From: JAQBQB01 sp963757185
Lineage (GTDB): Bacteria > Gemmatimonadota > Gemmatimonadetes > Gemmatimonadales > Gemmatimonadaceae
DNA: 64,000 nucleotides
Assembly (NCBI GenBank): GCA_963757185.1
Contig: CAVWQI010000009.1
Location: forward strand, 124,001 to 188,000
Direction: 5' to 3'
Shown here in pieces: positions 44,150-52,765 of the stretch (positions are counted from its first letter, which is position 1; each line of letters begins with the position of its first letter). The position numbers and the translations under genes are program-made. The notes below the pieces were generated by a model. The model was not told the DNA's origin. It saw nothing but the letters and a program-made list of their open reading frames with translations, and searched no databases.

Positions 44150-44569
44150 TCAATCCGCTGAAAGCCCGGTCCGGCCCATCGAGATCAGGCGGCCCGCCGC
44201 ACCCATGCCGATCGCGCAGCCGAGCAGCGCGAGCACGACGCTGGCGGCGACGTACAGCCCCGCTGTTCGATATTCGCCGTCCTCGAACAAGCGAAACGTC
44301 TCATAGCTGAAAGTCGAGAACGTCGTGAAGCCACCGCAGAATCCCGTCGTGAGGAAAAAGCGCATCTCGGGACCGAACGCCGAGGTCTCGAGCCCGAGCC
44401 GCACGAGAAATCCGAGCAAGAGGGAGCCGCTGATGTTGATGGCCAGCGTCCCGACGGGCAGTGCCGTGGCGAAGCGGTCCTGAATGAGAGCCCCGATCAG
44501 ATATCGCGCGACGCTCCCAAGCGCGCCGCCGACAGCGACGGCGGCGATCAGTCGCCAATCCATCTTCAT
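44150..44569 (-). CDS. crcB: Fluoride channel CrcB/Fluc
   Basis: 139 residues, four membrane helices. Fluoride-selective dual-topology channel that lets F- leave the cell. Motifs: GGALGSVARYLIG in helix 1, GTLAINISGSLLLGF in helix 2, and GFCGGFTTFSTFSYE in helix 3 with the Phe box. The start ATG 44569 lies seven bases after AGGAG, which is part of the riboswitch expression platform. The CBS-domain gene ends only about 110 bases upstream, so the riboswitch controls an internal gene of a longer transcript or has its own promoter in that gene. Confidence 0.96.
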   Translation of the reverse strand: MKMDWRLIAAVAVGGALGSVARYLIGALIQDRFATALPVGTLAINISGSLLLGFLVRLGLETSAFGPEMRFFLTTGFCGGFTTFSTFSYETFRLFEDGEYRTAGLYVAASVVLALLGCAIGMGAAGRLISMGRTGLSAD

Positions 44570-44646
44570 GCGAAGACTCCTACGGACAACGGGTCAGTAG
44601 GAGCTATCAGCCGAGACGCGGCGGTTGAGGGCGAGCTCCATCGCCC
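44570..44646 (-). promoter_or_regulatory. Fluoride riboswitch (crcB motif) with translational expression platform
   Basis: Read on the minus strand from 44646: GGGCGA-UGGAGC-UCGCCC (hairpin with loop GGAGCU), CAACCGCCG, a short stem GCCG/CGGC, CUGAUAGCUCC and CUACUG. This matches the known crcB aptamer layout, with loop GGAGCU pairing to AGCUCC (44605-44600). Right after, CTCCTAC (44603-44597) can instead pair with GTAGGAG (44583-44577), which contains the Shine-Dalgarno AGGAG of crcB. The two pairings share CTCC and exclude each other, so fluoride binding should free the ribosome site. No T-run, so control is probably at translation. Confidence 0.93.
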
Positions 44647-44678
44647 GCGAGAACGCTAGGCGACTCGCGCGACGCTTG

Positions 44679-45263
44679 TCAACGCTTGGTCTGTCCGTCG
44701 AGCCTCTGGTCCGCCGCGGCTTTGGTGACGTCCATGGCCGTCACGATTCCGACCAACGCCTCGCCGTCGGTGACGAGCACGCGGTGCACCTTCTGCTTCT
44801 TCATCATCTCGGCGGCCGTCGACACCTCTGCGTCGGGCGGAAGTGTCGCGAGCGGGGCGCGCGTCATGACCTCGCTCACGTCGTGCTCCTCGAGGAAATT
44901 CCACTCGGGCGTATCGACGGTCGCGGCGCGTTCGGAGGCGTCGACCCCGGAGTCGTCCCAGAGCTCGGCGAAATACGCCGCCGCGGCCTCGGTCTCGTCT
45001 TCCGCGTCCTGTTCGACCGAGTCGTCCTCGTCGTACGCGTTCGACGCATCGGCCAACTCGCGCTCCGTCGGCACCCCGGGGAGCGCGCTGGCGAACGTCA
45101 TGAGGTCCCCGCCGGTCACGACCCCGGCCAGCTTACCTCCGCTCACCACGGGCGCGCCGCTCACGTGGTTTTTTCCAAACAGCTCCATCGCCTCGCGGAT
45201 CGACATTTCGGGGCTGACGGTCACCACGTTCGTCGACATGATATCTCGCAGTCGCAACATCAT
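44679..45263 (-). CDS. CBS-pair protein with acidic insertion
   Basis: 194 residues from ATG 45263 (or ATG 45260, better spaced to AGGAGG at 45265-45270). Two CBS domains: residues 1-60 (MSTNVVTVSPEMSIREAMELFGKNHVSGAPVV) and 130-190 (VMTRAPLATLPPDAEVSTAAEMMKKQKVHRVLV). Between them is a 65-residue insertion full of Asp/Glu. CBS pairs bind adenine nucleotides and act as energy or stress sensors. It lies directly upstream of the fluoride-switch operon, but a functional link is only suggested by position. Confidence 0.88.
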   Translation of the reverse strand: MMLRLRDIMSTNVVTVSPEMSIREAMELFGKNHVSGAPVVSGGKLAGVVTGGDLMTFASALPGVPTERELADASNAYDEDDSVEQDAEDETEAAAAYFAELWDDSGVDASERAATVDTPEWNFLEEHDVSEVMTRAPLATLPPDAEVSTAAEMMKKQKVHRVLVTDGEALVGIVTAMDVTKAAADQRLDGQTKR

Positions 45264-45442
45264 TCCTCCTGATGCTCGGCTCGGTTTCAGATGATCTTCG
45301 TGCGTGCGACGAGCGCCGCGCGCTCCGTGCGTGACGCAACACGCTCATTCGAGGGTCCAAGGTGCATTCATTGTGCCGCATGGCGGGCTCGGCGTCGCAT
45401 CGACGGACAACGGCGACGGGCAACACTTATCGAAAGGCAGGA

Positions 45443-46213
45443 ATGAAAAGACGCGTCGAATTCATCTCCCTGTGTCTGGCGGTCGCGTGCGGAGGCGCCG
45501 AGCGCGCAGACCATGATGCGTTCAGCGTAACGGCCACCTTCCCCCACGATTCGACCGCCTATACCCAGGGACTCCTGTGGGCGGACAGCGTGCTGTTCGA
45601 GAGTACGGGCCTCTATGGCCACTCCGACGTGCGTCGCGTCGACTTGCGGAGCGGGCGCGTGCTCGCGTCGCGTCCGCTTCCGGCCAACCGATTCGGCGAA
45701 GGGCTGGCCCTCCTTCACGGCCGCCTCTATCAGCTCACGTGGGAATCCGGCGTCGCCTACACATACGATGCGGCAACGCTCGCTCCGGGCGACTCCTTTC
45801 ACTACGAGGGTCAAGGCTGGGGACTCACGACCGACGGCAACTCGCTCATCATGAGCGACGGCTCTGACTCCCTGCGCGTCGTCTCGCCGGAGACGTTCAA
45901 GGTCGAGCGAGTGGTTCACGTCAAATACCGCGGCTCCCCCCTCAAGCAGCTGAACGAGCTGGAGTACGACCGCGGCGACGTGCTGGCGAACGTTTACCAG
46001 ACGAACTGGGTCCTGCGGATCGACCCGGCCACCGGCGATGTGCGCCAGCTTCTCGACTTCGCCGACCTGTATCGCGACCGGTCGCCGAAGGCCGAGGTCA
46101 TGAACGGAATCGCCCTCGCCCCCGACGGGACGCGGCTCCTTCTCACCGGCAAACTCTGGCCGACGCTCTTCGAGGTGCGCCTCGACTCAGCGCGGTCGAG
46201 CGTTCGGCCGTAG
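45443..46213 (+). CDS. Glutaminyl-peptide cyclotransferase, bacterial/plant type, lipoprotein
   Basis: 256 residues from ATG 45443; an AGGCAGGA precedes it. Lipobox AVAC. Five-bladed propeller of the bacterial/plant QC type: FPHDSTAYTQGLLW, FESTGLYGHSDVRRVDL, GEGLALLHGRLYQLTW, GWGLTTDGNSLIMSDGSDSL, and LNELEYDRGDVLANVYQTNWVLRID. It would turn N-terminal Gln into pyroglutamate on exported peptides. Independent unit, with 179 bases upstream that hold no gene. Confidence 0.92.
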   Translation: MKRRVEFISLCLAVACGGAERADHDAFSVTATFPHDSTAYTQGLLWADSVLFESTGLYGHSDVRRVDLRSGRVLASRPLPANRFGEGLALLHGRLYQLTWESGVAYTYDAATLAPGDSFHYEGQGWGLTTDGNSLIMSDGSDSLRVVSPETFKVERVVHVKYRGSPLKQLNELEYDRGDVLANVYQTNWVLRIDPATGDVRQLLDFADLYRDRSPKAEVMNGIALAPDGTRLLLTGKLWPTLFEVRLDSARSSVRP

Positions 46214-46305
46214 TCTCGTCGGCGGCCCCGCACCGGTCGCCAACGCGAAGTACCGGTGCCACATTCGTGCGCACCCCTGCCCCACAACTGTCTGGAGGCC
46301 GATCC

Positions 46306-49266
46306 ATGCGCCGCCCCGCCCCGTTCTCTGTTCCGCGTTTCTACTCGGGTTCCGTCGCGGCCATGCTCGTGGCCGCACCCTTTTTCGTCGTGCAGGGGCA
46401 GTCGCCGGCCGAAGCGGCGGTCAGTGCGCCGAGCGGAGCGTCGGCCAAGAAGCCCGAGGCGAAGGTCCTTCGCCTCGAGGACTTTGCGCAGTGGAATCGA
46501 ATCACGTCTCCGGCGCTGTCTCCCGACGGCAAATGGATGACGTTCACATATTCGCCCAACGAGGGCGGACAGACGATCCTCCACGTGAAGGCGCTCGACG
46601 GCGGTAAGGACTACACAGCGTCGGTCGGCAACGCCGCGGGCGGCGGGCGCGCCGGCGGAGCACCCGGTGGTCGCGGCGGCGGAGGAGCCGGAAACGCGCC
46701 GGCGTTCTCCAGCGACTCGCGCTGGGCGGCCTACATGGTCACGCCGGAAGGACGCGGCGGCGCGGGGCGAGGCGGCGCCGGACGCGGGCGCGGCGGGCAG
46801 CAGGCGACCACACCGCAGGAGGCGCCGACTGTCGCGCACCTCGAGCTGCTGAACCTTGCGAGCGGCGAGAAGGTCTCGATCCCCAATGCGGCCTCATGGA
46901 GGTTCTCGAGCGACGCGCATTGGCTCGCCGTCAAGCTCAATCGCGCGCCAGGCGGCTCCGCCGCGTCGACTGGAGCGGACCTCATCGTACGCGACATGAC
47001 GTCGGGCGTCGTGCGCAACATCGGCAACGTGAACCAGTTCGACTTCGACGACGCGGGGCGTCTCCTCGCCTACACGCTCGAAGTGCCGGAACGACTCGGC
47101 AACGGCGTGTATCTGCTCGATCCGGCCACCGGCGAGTCGCGCGCGCTCAATACCGCGCAGGCGGACTACGACCAGCTCGCGTGGAGTGCTACCGGAAACA
47201 ACCTCGTCGTGCTCCGCGGTGACAAGCCGCGCGGGATGAAGCAGAGAGAGAACATTCTCCTGGCGTGGCAAGGCGTTTCGACGGCCGAGTCCAAGTCGAT
47301 CACGTACGATCCCACGAAGGACGCGTCGTTCCCGAAAGGAATGGTGCTGAGCGAGTTCACCGCGCCGCGCTGGAGCAAGGACGGCTCGCGCGTGCTCGTC
47401 GGCGTGAAAGAGCAGGAAGCGGAAGTTCCCGCGGCGGACTCGAACAAAGCGAACGTCGACATCTGGCACTGGAAGGACCAGACGCCGCAGTCGGTGCAGA
47501 TCATCCAGCTTCAGCAGCTGCGCCGCGCCACGCTTCCGGCGGTCGTTCTCCTCGCGAGCAACAAGCTCGTGAAACTGGGCGACGACAACGCGCGCAACGT
47601 GACTCCGGCCGCGAACTTCAGCGTCGCCATCGCGCGCAACGACTCGGCGTACCGCGGCGAAGTGGCGTGGGGCGGGAGCCGCGCCGACATCTACAAGGTG
47701 GACGTGGCGACCGGCGCGCGCACCCTGATCGACAAAGGGCTGTCGCGCGAGTATGGCACGTCGCCGGATTCCAAGTGGTACCTCTACCTCAAGAACAAAC
47801 AGCTGCGCGCGTTCAACCTCGCCGACGGCACGTCGTCGACGCTCGATGCGACGGGACTCGCCGGCAAGTCGTTCGTGAACGACGACGACGATCACGCGTA
47901 CGAGAAGCCCATCTGGGGTCTCGGCGGTTGGACGAAGGACAGCAAGTCGGTGCTGCTCTACGACAAGTACGACGTGTGGAACGTGCCGCTCGACGGGAGC
48001 AAGGCGACGAATCTCACGCAGGGCGTCGGCAAAGCGCAGGGGATTCAGTTCCGCGTGGTGCGCTTCGGGGCGGGAGGGGCGGGCGGCCGTGGAGGCGGCG
48101 GTGGACGCGGTGGTGCTGGAGCGGCGGCCGACAGCGACGGTGTGGATCTTTCGCAGCCGGTCACGCTGAGCGCCTATGGCGACCGCACGAAGAAGTTCGG
48201 CTACTGGCAAGTTGCCGCGGGCCAGGCGCCCAAGCCTCTCATCTGGGAGGACAAAAATGTCGCCGGCGTGATGAAAGCCGCCAACGCCGATCGGCTCGTG
48301 TTCACCGAGCAGGACTTCAACGAGTTCCCCGATTACTGGGCCACCAACACGGCCTTCGAGTCACCGAGGAAGATCACCGACGCGAATCCGTTCCTCTCGG
48401 AATTCGCGTGGGCGAGCAAGAAAGTGCTCATCGACTACAAGGATCGCTTCGGCCACCAACTGCAGGGCACGCTCACGCTGCCCGCCGGTTACGAGGCCGG
48501 CAAGAAGTACCCGATGCTCGTCGAGTTCTACGAGATCATGTCGAACACGCATCACAACTTCCCGATGCCTGGCTACGCCGACAGCCCGCAGATCTCGATC
48601 TACGCGAGCAGCGGCTACGCGGTCTTCCAGCCGGACGTCGTCTACGAGATCGGCAAGCCCGGCACGTCGGCCGTCGATTGCGTGACGAGCGGCGTGAAGA
48701 AGGTGATCGAGCTCGGCTACGCCGACCCGAAGCACATCGGTCTGCACGGCCATAGTTGGGGCGGATATCAATCGTCGTTCATCGTGACGCAGACGGACCT
48801 GTTCGCCGCCGTCGTCACCGGAGCGCCGCCGACCAACCTCACGAGCTTCTACAGTGAGCTGTACAAGAGCACCGGCACCGTGCAGCAAGGCATCACGACC
48901 GTCGGACAGGTGCGCATGGGCGTGGGCGTCGACCCGTACACGAACACGAAGATGTTCGAGGAGCAGTCGCCGATCTTCCACGTGAAGAACATCAAGACGC
49001 CCTTCATGATCCTGCAGGGCGGCGACGACGGCGCCGTCGACTACGTGGAAGGCCTACAGTTCTTCAACGCGGCGCGAACCGCCGGGAAGCAGGTGATTTT
49101 CCTGACGTACCCCGGCCAACCGCACAACCTCACCGATCGCGACGACCAGAAGGACTTCGCGATTCGGATGAAGCAGTTCTTCGATCACTACCTGCTGGAC
49201 ACGCCGATGCCCGAGTGGATGGCCGACGGCCTGCCTCAGGTGAAGAAGGGTGCCCCGATTCGGTAG
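46306..49266 (+). CDS. Secreted S9 peptidase (acylaminoacyl-peptidase-like)
   Basis: 986 residues from ATG 46306; GGAGG lies 8 bases upstream. Signal peptide ending VVQGQ. Beta-propeller then hydrolase domain with Ser817 (GHSWGGYQ), Asp908 (GDDGAVDY) and His940 (GQPHNLTD). The propeller contains three Gly/Arg-rich insertions (about residues 120-140, 150-175 and 590-610), as in the S9 enzyme at 11351. Probably a periplasmic or secreted oligopeptidase for nitrogen supply. It converges on the CBS gene, separated by an ACCGGT array. Confidence 0.93.
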   Translation: MRRPAPFSVPRFYSGSVAAMLVAAPFFVVQGQSPAEAAVSAPSGASAKKPEAKVLRLEDFAQWNRITSPALSPDGKWMTFTYSPNEGGQTILHVKALDGGKDYTASVGNAAGGGRAGGAPGGRGGGGAGNAPAFSSDSRWAAYMVTPEGRGGAGRGGAGRGRGGQQATTPQEAPTVAHLELLNLASGEKVSIPNAASWRFSSDAHWLAVKLNRAPGGSAASTGADLIVRDMTSGVVRNIGNVNQFDFDDAGRLLAYTLEVPERLGNGVYLLDPATGESRALNTAQADYDQLAWSATGNNLVVLRGDKPRGMKQRENILLAWQGVSTAESKSITYDPTKDASFPKGMVLSEFTAPRWSKDGSRVLVGVKEQEAEVPAADSNKANVDIWHWKDQTPQSVQIIQLQQLRRATLPAVVLLASNKLVKLGDDNARNVTPAANFSVAIARNDSAYRGEVAWGGSRADIYKVDVATGARTLIDKGLSREYGTSPDSKWYLYLKNKQLRAFNLADGTSSTLDATGLAGKSFVNDDDDHAYEKPIWGLGGWTKDSKSVLLYDKYDVWNVPLDGSKATNLTQGVGKAQGIQFRVVRFGAGGAGGRGGGGGRGGAGAAADSDGVDLSQPVTLSAYGDRTKKFGYWQVAAGQAPKPLIWEDKNVAGVMKAANADRLVFTEQDFNEFPDYWATNTAFESPRKITDANPFLSEFAWASKKVLIDYKDRFGHQLQGTLTLPAGYEAGKKYPMLVEFYEIMSNTHHNFPMPGYADSPQISIYASSGYAVFQPDVVYEIGKPGTSAVDCVTSGVKKVIELGYADPKHIGLHGHSWGGYQSSFIVTQTDLFAAVVTGAPPTNLTSFYSELYKSTGTVQQGITTVGQVRMGVGVDPYTNTKMFEEQSPIFHVKNIKTPFMILQGGDDGAVDYVEGLQFFNAARTAGKQVIFLTYPGQPHNLTDRDDQKDFAIRMKQFFDHYLLDTPMPEWMADGLPQVKKGAPIR

Positions 49267-49280
49267 CACGCTTCGCAGCC

Positions 49281-49328
49281 GGCCGGTGGACCGGTCTAGC
49301 GGTCCACCGGTCCACCGGTCTACCGGCT
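49281..49328. repeat. ACCGGT octamer tandem repeat (copy E)
   Basis: Six units of 8 bases (ggccggtg, gaccggtc, tagcggtc, caccggtc, caccggtc, taccggct). The right end overlaps the TAG stop codon (49320-49322) and last codons of the CBS gene on the minus strand. Confidence 0.8.
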
Positions 49329-49760
49329 CGCCCTGTGCGCCGCCACGTAGTCGCGCAGCACACCCGCCTCGGTCTCGACCTGCTGGAGTCTGGCCTTCAC
49401 CAGATCCCCCAGTGAGATCACGCCCCGCACGGCGCCGCCCGATGTGACGAGAAGATGGCGCTGGCGCTCGAGCGTCATGCGCAGCATCGCCTCCTCGATC
49501 GTGTCCTCCTCGTCGCAAGTCGGCGCGGAGTGCATCACGTCGCGCACGCGAAGGCGATCGAACGAGTAGAAGCGCTCGTGCGTGGCCCGCACGATGTCCC
49601 TCTCGTCGAGCATTCCCACCAGTGTGCCGCTCGCGTCCACGACCGGCAGCGCGCCGATGTGGTGGGTCACGAGCAGCCGAACCGCCGCGCCTAGGTGTGC
49701 GTCCGGTCCGACGGTGATCAGGTTGACCGGCTTTCGCTCCAGCAAGTCGTGCACGTGCAT
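49320..49760 (-). CDS. CBS-pair protein
   Basis: 146 residues, almost entirely two CBS domains: LLERKPVNLITVGPDAHLGAAVRLLVTHHIGALPVVDASGTLVGMLDERDIVRA and VMHSAPTCDEEDTIEEAMLRMTLERQRHLLVTSGGAVRGVISLGDLV. Stand-alone adenine-nucleotide sensor; HIGALPVV and ISLGDLV are the usual signatures of the stand-alone group. ATG 49760 is preceded (on its strand) by GGGGAGGAAACG, a good ribosome site. Its stop codon lies in an ACCGGT array. Confidence 0.9.
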   Translation of the reverse strand: MHVHDLLERKPVNLITVGPDAHLGAAVRLLVTHHIGALPVVDASGTLVGMLDERDIVRATHERFYSFDRLRVRDVMHSAPTCDEEDTIEEAMLRMTLERQRHLLVTSGGAVRGVISLGDLVKARLQQVETEAGVLRDYVAAHRASR

Positions 49761-49889
49761 CGTTTCCTCCCCTCAACAAATGGGTCCCTATTCCCAACAT
49801 ACCCGCCGCGCGCGCGAATGATCGGGGTGGCCCCCGCGAGGGGGCCGCACTCATCCGCTGGCCCGCATTTCGCCTTACGGCTGGGTGTG

Positions 49890-51605
49890 ATGAGTCGAAT
49901 CTTCTTGATGGCGACCGCTGTGCTCGCCATCGCATGTGGACGCGACGGCGACGCAGCCTCGAGCGGCAAGGCCGCGTCCAGCGGCGACGTCAGCCGAGGC
50001 TGGGCGCCCGCGCAGGCGGGCACGATCGTCGGCGTTTCGGCCGATGACATTCGCCAGGCAATTCAACGACGGCTGCGCGGCACGCGCCCCACCGAGATCA
50101 CCGCCGAACGCTGGCTCCACGTTCAGCGATTGTACAACTCGTACAACGGTGCGGCGCTGTGGATGGAGGCGGAGGGTCCCAACAAGCCGCGCACCAATGC
50201 CCTACTGCGGGCGATCGTCAACGCCAACGACGATGCGCTTCGCCTTGATTCCTATCCGCTTCCGGAACTGGTGCAGTCGATCAGCGTAGTTCGCGAATCG
50301 AAGACGCCGACGGCCGAACAGCTCGCCGACGCCGACGTACTGCTCACGGCCACGTACGTGATTCTCGCCGAGGATCTGCTCGGCGGGCAGACCGACCCCA
50401 AGCAGCTTTCGCAGGCCTGGCACATCGACGGCAGCGGACGCGCCGAGCGCGTGGACAGCGCTGTCTCGCGGAGCCTGCGCACGGCGAAGCTCGACGAGGG
50501 CCTCGCGCGCATGCGCCCGCAGTACGACGACTACGCCGCGCTTCAAAAGTCGCTCACGCATTTTCGAGACATCGTGACGAACGGCGGCTGGCAGACGGTG
50601 CCGAGCGGAAAGATGTTGAAGCGAGGCGATCACGACACGGCGGCGAGACTCAATGCGCTGCGCGCTCGACTCGCGGCGGAGGGATTCGCCGCGGACAGTT
50701 CGGACTCTGCCGTTCGGACGGCGACGACGGTCTACGACCGCGCGCTCGCCGGCGCCGTCGCCAACTTTCAAGCGCACCACGGCATCGTGGTCGACAGCAT
50801 CCTCGGCGACTCGACGGTGCAGTCACTCAACGTTCCCGCGCAGTACCGGCTCGCCCAGATCGCCGCCAACCTCGAGCGACTGCGCTGGCTGCCGCGCGAT
50901 CCGGGACAGCGCTACATCATCGTGAACGTTCCCGCGTTCCGCCTGCAGGCGTACGACAGCGGGCAGAAGGCGCTCGAGATGAAGGTCATCGTCGGCGAGG
51001 AGTACGAGGGTAAGCAGACGCCGGTGTTCGCCGACACGATGCAGACCGTGGTCTTCCGTCCGTACTGGCAGATCACGCCGAACATTCAGGCGAAGGAGAT
51101 CGAGCCCAAGATCGCCGCCGATCCGGGCTACCTGGACCGAAACGAGATGGAGTACTACAAGGACGGCGGGGAGACGCGGATCCGGCAGCGCCCGGGCGAC
51201 AAGAACTCGCTCGGCCTGGTGAAGTTCCTCTTCCCGAACGACTTCAACATCTATTTGCACGGCACGCCCGAGGGACAGCTCTTCGACAAGGACGTGCGCG
51301 CGTTCAGCCACGGCTGCATCCGCCTCGAGAAGCCCGACGAGCTCGCGACCTGGGTGCTCGGCTGGCCGCTCGACCGCGTGACGGAGGCCGAGCACGGCGA
51401 GAACAACCACTCCGTGCGCGTCCCCGGCAGACTGCCCGTCTACATCATCTATCTCACGACGTATTCGCGAGACGGCGATCTGTACTTCGGCAACGACCTG
51501 TACGGACGTGATGACAAACTTGTGCAGGAAATCGCGTCCGGATCCGTCGCGAGCCCGGAAGCTGCGCAGAACCTCGACAGGTTGAGAAAACTCGTGAACG
51601 AATGA
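49890..51605 (+). CDS. L,D-transpeptidase, YcbB-like, lipoprotein
   Basis: 571 residues from ATG 49890. Lipobox AIAC. Layout: an N-terminal helical scaffold domain (about 50-270), a peptidoglycan-binding helix pair (VANFQAHHGIVVDSILGDSTVQSLN), then the YkuD catalytic domain with IYLHGTP and Cys476 in SHGCIRLEKP. It makes 3-3 crosslinks in peptidoglycan or attaches proteins, and is insensitive to most penicillins but not carbapenems (family knowledge). Its stop overlaps the polysaccharide deacetylase (ATGA), so both wall-acting enzymes are made together. Confidence 0.93.
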   Translation: MSRIFLMATAVLAIACGRDGDAASSGKAASSGDVSRGWAPAQAGTIVGVSADDIRQAIQRRLRGTRPTEITAERWLHVQRLYNSYNGAALWMEAEGPNKPRTNALLRAIVNANDDALRLDSYPLPELVQSISVVRESKTPTAEQLADADVLLTATYVILAEDLLGGQTDPKQLSQAWHIDGSGRAERVDSAVSRSLRTAKLDEGLARMRPQYDDYAALQKSLTHFRDIVTNGGWQTVPSGKMLKRGDHDTAARLNALRARLAAEGFAADSSDSAVRTATTVYDRALAGAVANFQAHHGIVVDSILGDSTVQSLNVPAQYRLAQIAANLERLRWLPRDPGQRYIIVNVPAFRLQAYDSGQKALEMKVIVGEEYEGKQTPVFADTMQTVVFRPYWQITPNIQAKEIEPKIAADPGYLDRNEMEYYKDGGETRIRQRPGDKNSLGLVKFLFPNDFNIYLHGTPEGQLFDKDVRAFSHGCIRLEKPDELATWVLGWPLDRVTEAEHGENNHSVRVPGRLPVYIIYLTTYSRDGDLYFGNDLYGRDDKLVQEIASGSVASPEAAQNLDRLRKLVNE

Positions 51606-52363
51606 TCTTCGCGTGGTTCTGGCTGCTGGTGGTCGGGTGGATTGCGGCGTCGTCGAGCGCCCAACCCCGAGCTCGGGTACAGCCCCACGCGGATTCGGTT
51701 CGTTGCCCAATTCTCGTCTACCACTCGATCGCCAAGCATCGCGTTGGGCAGAACGGCGAGCAGCGCGAGCTGGACGTGGACACGACGATTTTCAGAACGC
51801 AGATGAATTACCTGGCCGCGCACGGCTACCAGGTCATCTCGTTCCCGGCGCTGGTCGACGCGCTCGAGCACGGCACCGGCGTTCCCCCGCGTGCGGTGGT
51901 GATCACGTTCGACGACGGATGGGAAACGCAGTACGCCGTAGCGCTCCCGATTCTGCGACAGCTCCACTTCACCGCGACGTTCTTCATTTTTTCGCAGCCG
52001 ATCGGCGTCGACCCCGGTTACATGACGTGGGCGCAGGTCAAAGAGCTCCAGGCCGCGGGGATGACCATCGCGGCCCACTCGCGCACGCACCCCAAGCTGA
52101 CGCTTCCCAGCGTGTCGCTGGCCAGCGAGGTGGCGGGAAGCCGCGCTGACCTTCAGCGCGAGGTGGGTACCGCGCCGGACATCTTCGCATATCCATACGG
52201 CATCTGGGACGATCGAGTCGCGTCCGCCGTGCGCGCCGCCGGATTTCAAGCGGCGCGCGCTCTCTCGGGTGGCGAATGGAACTCGGCGTCCAACCTCTAC
52301 GCGCTGCACAGTGTGCTGGCGACGGACAACATGGAGCTGTTCGAGCGGGCGCTCGGCCCCTAA
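51602..52363 (+). CDS. Exported polysaccharide deacetylase (CE4/NodB fold)
   Basis: 253 residues, signal peptide ending ASSSAQ. NodB motifs: LVYHSI, TFDDGWETQY with the catalytic and metal Asp, and AAHSRTHPKL with two His ligands; FAYPYGIWDD is the third motif. It removes acetyl groups from peptidoglycan or another polysaccharide in the periplasm. Coupled by ATGA to the L,D-transpeptidase, which suggests a cell-wall substrate. Confidence 0.92.
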   Translation: MIFAWFWLLVVGWIAASSSAQPRARVQPHADSVRCPILVYHSIAKHRVGQNGEQRELDVDTTIFRTQMNYLAAHGYQVISFPALVDALEHGTGVPPRAVVITFDDGWETQYAVALPILRQLHFTATFFIFSQPIGVDPGYMTWAQVKELQAAGMTIAAHSRTHPKLTLPSVSLASEVAGSRADLQREVGTAPDIFAYPYGIWDDRVASAVRAAGFQAARALSGGEWNSASNLYALHSVLATDNMELFERALGP

Positions 52364-52474
52364 GACATTGCGGCGACCGGCAGCGCCTTCAAGGTTCATC
52401 TGTGGCAGGCGCGTCAGGTGAAGGCGTCGCCCGGGTTCTGACCCCGTTCGTGGTGGAGCTGCGTCGTCCGACGA

Positions 52475-52765
52475 CTAATGCGGGTTCGTATCGCGGTCGT
52501 AGGCGGCGATGTGTCCGTCGACGTCGACGCGGAAATAGTAGGATCGGGTCACGATGTACTCAGGCACGCGCGGCTCTCGGGTGAGCACGTGAAAAACGTC
52601 GGTGTCTTCGGGGCGATCGGCCAGCACGGCGGCGTGCGACCCGAAGACCAGGCGCGACCCCGCCTCCGGCTTTGACGCCGGCGGGAACTCGAGGACTGCG
52701 TTGTGAAGCCGACGGCGGTCGCTGATCGTGCGGCCGTCGCGAGTCACGCGATAGCGCACGTCCAT
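52475..52765 (-). CDS. Hypothetical protein, probable C-terminal fragment
   Basis: 96 residues. MDVRYRVTRDGRTISDRRRLHNAVLEFPP, then GSRLVFGSHAAVLADRPEDTDVFHVLTREPRVPEYIVTRSYYFRVDVDG. I remember full-length exported proteins in which this block follows an N-terminal part like the next upstream gene with about 100 residues between. There is no ribosome site at a proper distance and no signal peptide. So it may be the tail of a gene that lost its middle. The region 52364-52474 holds no gene. Confidence 0.55.
   Translation of the reverse strand: MDVRYRVTRDGRTISDRRRLHNAVLEFPPASKPEAGSRLVFGSHAAVLADRPEDTDVFHVLTREPRVPEYIVTRSYYFRVDVDGHIAAYDRDTNPH

Noticed and set aside
43767..44153. DUF190 start at TTG 44153 overlapping crcB
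   Set aside because: ATG 44120 has a well-spaced GAGGAA site and matches the usual N-terminus of the family.
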